From contig JBELMB010000197.1 in assembly GCA_042088665.1 (NCBI GenBank), forward strand, positions 1 to 9,584: a DNA stretch of 9,584 nt, in the 5' to 3' direction. How positions within the stretch are numbered: the first letter of the stretch is position 1; each line of letters opens with the position of its first letter. Below, one piece after another: positions 7,163-9,584 of this stretch. The DNA is from JBELMB01 sp042088665. GTDB lineage: Bacteria > Pseudomonadota > Alphaproteobacteria > Rhodobacterales > Rhodobacteraceae. The notes below the pieces were generated by a model. That model ran no database searches and was not told where the DNA came from. It was given only the letters and a program-made list of their open reading frames with translations. A program made the position numbers and the translations under genes.

Positions 7163-7211
7163 GGGGGGCGCTCCTTGCGTGTCGATCCACTGCGCCCCCC
7201 TGCCCTCTTTT
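7163..7211 (+). terminator. Terminator- or attenuator-like hairpin
   Basis: A perfect 9-bp stem, GGGGGGCGC (7163-7171) with GCGCCCCCC (7192-7200), has a 20-base loop. It is followed by a pyrimidine-rich run ending in four T (7208-7211). It lies 12 bases after the TIM-barrel gene stop. The stem is strong, but the loop is long and the T run is short and 7 bases away, so termination may be partial. It could set a step in expression between the kinase/isomerase genes and the dehydrogenase. Confidence 0.45.
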
Positions 7212-7257
7212 CAAAGACCCGTTTCCCCGAACTGTTTTCTGCCCGATCGTCAGCCAG

Positions 7258-7263
7258 AAAGGA
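7258..7263 (+). promoter_or_regulatory. Shine-Dalgarno that fixes the dehydrogenase start
   Basis: AAAGGA lies 7 bases before ATG 7271. It rules against an in-frame TTG at 7175, which would prepend 32 residues before the nucleotide-binding fold and place the start codon in the hairpin loop. Confidence 0.7.
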
Positions 7264-7270
7264 CCCTGAC

Positions 7271-8401
7271 ATGACCCGCATTCGCCTAGGCATGGTTGGT
7301 GGCGGCAACGATGCCTTCATCGGCGCCGTACACCGCATCGCCGCGCGGCTTGACGACCGCTATGAACTCGTCGCCGGTGCGCTCAGCTCCAGCCCAGAGA
7401 AAGCCCGCGCCAGCGGCGAGGCCCTCGGCCTGCCCCGGATCTACGACAGCTTTACCGCCATGGCCGCCGAAGAAGCCGCCCGCGACGATGGCATCGAGGC
7501 GGTGGCCATCGTGACCCCCAACCACGTGCACTACCCCGCCGCGAAAGAGTTTCTGACCCGCGGAATCCACGTGATCTGTGACAAGCCGCTGACCTCAACC
7601 CTTGAGGATGCCAAGGCCCTGACAGCGCTGGCCGAAGAGTCTGACGCGCTGTTCGTGCTGACCCACAATTACACCGGTTACCCGATGATCCGTCAGGCCC
7701 AAGCGATGGTCGCCGCCGGTGAGCTGGGCACCATCCGCGTGGTTCAGGTGGAATATCCGCAGGACTGGCTGACCGTCGAGCAGGATTTCAAACAGGCGCT
7801 CTGGCGCACCGATCCGGCGCAATCCGGCAAGGGCGGCTCGACCGGGGACATTGGCACACATGCCTTCAACCTTGCGTGTTTCGTGACCGGGCTGGAAGTG
7901 GAAAGCCTTGCCGCCGACCTGCAGGCCTTTGTTCCCGGGCGGCGCGTCGATGACAATGCGCATGTGCTCCTGCGCTTTGCCGGGGGCGCACGCGGGATGC
8001 TCTGGTCGTCGCAGGTGGCACCAGGCAATGAGAACGCCCTGCGGCTGCGCGTCTACGGTGAAAAAGGCGGGTTGGAGTGGGCGCAAGAAGATCCCAACGC
8101 CCTGTGGCACACCCCCTTCGGCGCGCCCAAGCGCGTGATCACACGGAACGGGGCCGGAGCAGGAGCCGCCGCAGGCCGCATGGTCCGTGTGCCGCCGGGC
8201 CATCCGGAAGGCTACCTGGAGGGGTTCGCCAACATCTATTCCGAAGCCGCCGAAGCGATCGTCGCGGCCCGCAGCGGCGCTTCCCTGCCCGAGGGCGTGG
8301 TCTTTCCGACCGTCCGCGATGGTCTGAAAGGCGTGCAATTCGTGTCGGCCTGCGTACAATCCTCTGAACGCGATGCCGCATGGGTGGCGCTGGATCACTG
8401 A
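7271..8401 (+). CDS. Gfo/Idh/MocA-family NAD(P)-dependent oxidoreductase
   Basis: Cytoplasmic dehydrogenase of 376 residues, normal for the family. The N-terminal Rossmann fold opens with RLGMVGGGNDAFIGAVHR (5-22), the glycine-rich dinucleotide loop. VTPNHVHYPAAKEFL is followed by CDKP with Lys105, the catalytic lysine of the usual EKP motif; Asp replaces Glu here. The C-terminal domain holds GDIGTH (Asp193, His197), the conserved catalytic pair. Family members oxidise a ring or chain hydroxyl of sugars, cyclitols and glycosides, often at C3. Paired with the TIM-barrel gene upstream, it probably makes a keto-sugar that the barrel enzyme then isomerises or cleaves. It is separated from that gene by 120 bases with a hairpin, so it may be partly independently transcribed. 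Exact substrate and cofactor preference cannot be read from sequence. Confidence 0.92.
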   Translation: MTRIRLGMVGGGNDAFIGAVHRIAARLDDRYELVAGALSSSPEKARASGEALGLPRIYDSFTAMAAEEAARDDGIEAVAIVTPNHVHYPAAKEFLTRGIHVICDKPLTSTLEDAKALTALAEESDALFVLTHNYTGYPMIRQAQAMVAAGELGTIRVVQVEYPQDWLTVEQDFKQALWRTDPAQSGKGGSTGDIGTHAFNLACFVTGLEVESLAADLQAFVPGRRVDDNAHVLLRFAGGARGMLWSSQVAPGNENALRLRVYGEKGGLEWAQEDPNALWHTPFGAPKRVITRNGAGAGAAAGRMVRVPPGHPEGYLEGFANIYSEAAEAIVAARSGASLPEGVVFPTVRDGLKGVQFVSACVQSSERDAAWVALDH

Positions 8402-8405
8402 CGAC

Positions 8406-8411
8406 AGAGGA
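8406..8411 (+). promoter_or_regulatory. Shine-Dalgarno chosen for the MOSC gene
   Basis: AGAGGA lies 4 bases before ATG 8416. It is preferred over ATG 8380, which lies inside the dehydrogenase gene without a visible ribosome site. Spacing is somewhat short. Confidence 0.5.
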
Positions 8412-8415
8412 CCCG

Positions 8416-9204
8416 ATGACCACAGCGCAGACCGGACACGTCGAAAGTCTTTATCGCTACCCGTTCAAGGGGTTGACGGCGCAAAAGCTGCCTTTGGTGG
8501 ATTTGACGCCCGGACACGGATTTCCCCATGACCGTGTCTTTGCGCTGGCCAAGGCCGGGGGCGGCTATGACGCGACCGCGTTTCGCCCCCTGCCAAAGAA
8601 CCGGTTCTTTGCGCTGATGACGGATGCCGCCCTCGCGCAACTGGACACCCGCTACGATCCCGAAACGCAGCGATTCACTGCGCGCCTTGCTGGCGAGGCC
8701 CTGCTCGACATTGCGCTTTCGGACCCGGATGCAGAGGCCCGGGCGGCCCAGTTGATAGTAGACCATCTGAACCTGTCCCCGGATCAGGCGCCGCACCTTG
8801 CCCGGGGCGGCGAGAACCGTTTCACGGATATCTCGGTGGTGTCGCAATCCATGATGAACGCGATTTCGCTGATCAACCTCGATACAGTTCAGGATCTGGC
8901 GGCCCGCGTGGGCGCACCGGTCGATCCGCTGCGGTTTCGAGGCAATCTGTATTTTTCGGGATGGTCGCCCGGCTCTGAGTTGGATCTGGTCGGGAAGGAG
9001 TTGCAGGTGGGCGAATTGCGGCTGCGGGTGGTCCGCCGCACCCAACGCTGCCCCGCCACCCAGGTCAACCCGGCCACCGCCGACCGCGATCTGGACGTGC
9101 CAGCCCTGATCGAACGAGAATTCGGCCATCGCGACCTTGGGATCTACGCCGAAGTTCTCTCAGGTGGCCGCCTCACACCGGGAGACCCTCTCAGCGTGGT
9201 TTGA
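8416..9204 (+). CDS. MOSC-domain protein with N-terminal beta-barrel domain
   Basis: A 262-residue protein of the MOSC N-terminal barrel plus MOSC arrangement, the layout of YcbX/mARC-like proteins but without a ferredoxin domain. The N-terminal domain begins GHVESLYRYPFKGL, matching the usual opening with a conserved K-G pair. The MOSC domain (about 140-262) holds the conserved cysteine Cys212 in RRTQRCPATQVNP and the closing signature GIYAEVLSGGRLTPGD. The family binds molybdenum cofactor or transfers sulfur, and some members reduce N-hydroxylated compounds; this protein's own activity is unproven. It begins 14 bases after the dehydrogenase stop, so it is probably co-transcribed, though a metabolic link to the sugar genes is not apparent. 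ATG 8380 is an alternative start adding 12 residues. Confidence 0.88.
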   Translation: MTTAQTGHVESLYRYPFKGLTAQKLPLVDLTPGHGFPHDRVFALAKAGGGYDATAFRPLPKNRFFALMTDAALAQLDTRYDPETQRFTARLAGEALLDIALSDPDAEARAAQLIVDHLNLSPDQAPHLARGGENRFTDISVVSQSMMNAISLINLDTVQDLAARVGAPVDPLRFRGNLYFSGWSPGSELDLVGKELQVGELRLRVVRRTQRCPATQVNPATADRDLDVPALIEREFGHRDLGIYAEVLSGGRLTPGDPLSVV

Positions 9205-9584
9205 ACCGGAACGACGCGGCCCCGATGGACCACCCTTGTTCGACCAAAGTCGGTCTGCTGAGGCAGGTCGGTGTTGACCGGAGAGCACCGTTCAAAGCGT
9301 CCGCGACGGCCAAGGCAGTGGTGCAAACGCTTCACCCATAACGAAGCTCACTTGCGTTCTGCGACACTGGCGACGTGGCTAATGATTTGTCACCTCTGGG
9401 TAGGGATCACCAAATTCTCGACGGCTCGCGTCGTGTCAAATGCTGAATGTGCTGTTCAACAGCGGACCGGACCGAAGCTAATCTCCTGATATCAAACCCT
9501 TACCTTGCTTTGTGCATTACGCAGCAAAAGGTGTAAGCGTCCGGTCTGCCTGCTCTGACGCGGCTTAGAGTGTGTTGATAAGTG
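9205..9584. other. Gene-free tail of the window
   Basis: No gene is supported in these 380 bases. Open frames of 60-72 codons (9271-9489 on +, 9144-9335 on -) lack family features and a clear ribosome site. Base composition and codon regularity look weaker than in the preceding genes. There are weak inverted repeats, such as CGAC/GTCG near 9240-9252 and CTTAC/GTAAG near 9499-9537, but no strong terminator for the MOSC gene. The sequence may be ordinary intergenic DNA or old degraded sequence. Confidence 0.6.

Noticed and set aside
7175..7270. Upstream extension of the dehydrogenase from TTG 7175.
   Set aside because: It adds 32 residues before the Rossmann fold. ATG 7271 has AAAGGA at good spacing and matches the family's usual N terminus.
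9144..9335. 63-codon open frame on the - strand crossing the end of the MOSC gene.
   Set aside because: Arginine-rich translation typical of a shadow frame; it overlaps the conserved C terminus of the MOSC protein.
9271..9489. 72-codon open frame in the tail on the + strand.
   Set aside because: No recognisable family, irregular codon use and no convincing Shine-Dalgarno.
9560..9584. Motif at the right edge (GTGTGTTGATAAG) that could be read as an insertion-sequence end.
   Set aside because: No partner repeat, target duplication or transposase is visible before the window ends, so it cannot be supported.
1..9584. tRNA, rRNA, CRISPR array, riboswitch and LacI-type operator palindromes.
   Set aside because: Looked for on both strands by eye; nothing with the required structure or repeat pattern was found. 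The operon's own promoter and operator are probably upstream of the window.

Overview
The window is GC-rich, with a strong preference for G or C at third codon positions. Every supportable gene lies on the + strand. Base composition, protein style and gene content suggest an alphaproteobacterium, most likely a Rhodobacteraceae/Roseobacter-group member. That placement is inferred from style and was not tested by any search.

Layout. Positions 1-3357 carry the 3' part of a sugar or polyol ABC importer. It comprises a truncated MalG-type permease, a possible very small ORF (469-666), a two-helix membrane miniprotein (663-860), a GFA-family zinc protein (857-1264) and two different MalK-like ATPases (1266-2366 and 2359-3357). 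The solute-binding protein and first permease must lie upstream, outside the window. Positions 3373-7150 carry a single-chain dihydroxyacetone-kinase-type ketose kinase (DhaK plus DhaL), a LacI-family regulator and a xylose-isomerase-like TIM-barrel protein. After a 120-base gap holding a 9-bp GC-rich hairpin come a Gfo/Idh/MocA dehydrogenase (7271-8401) and a MOSC-domain protein (8416-9204). The last 380 bases (9205-9584) hold no gene I can support and look less GC-rich and less codon-structured.

Reading as a system. Genes 1-7150 are closely spaced (several ATGA or 8-base overlaps; gaps of 15-21 bases after the ATPases), so they look like one operon. The importer would bring in a sugar, polyol or glycoside. 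The dehydrogenase and TIM-barrel enzyme would oxidise, isomerise or cleave it. The DAK-type kinase would phosphorylate a ketose product with ATP, and the LacI protein would sense a pathway intermediate. The substrate cannot be fixed from sequence; dihydroxyacetone, erythrulose-type ketoses or a branched or rare sugar are all possible. The least expected parts are the GFA zinc protein and membrane miniprotein embedded in the transporter operon, and the pairing of a DAK kinase with an epimerase/MocA pair.
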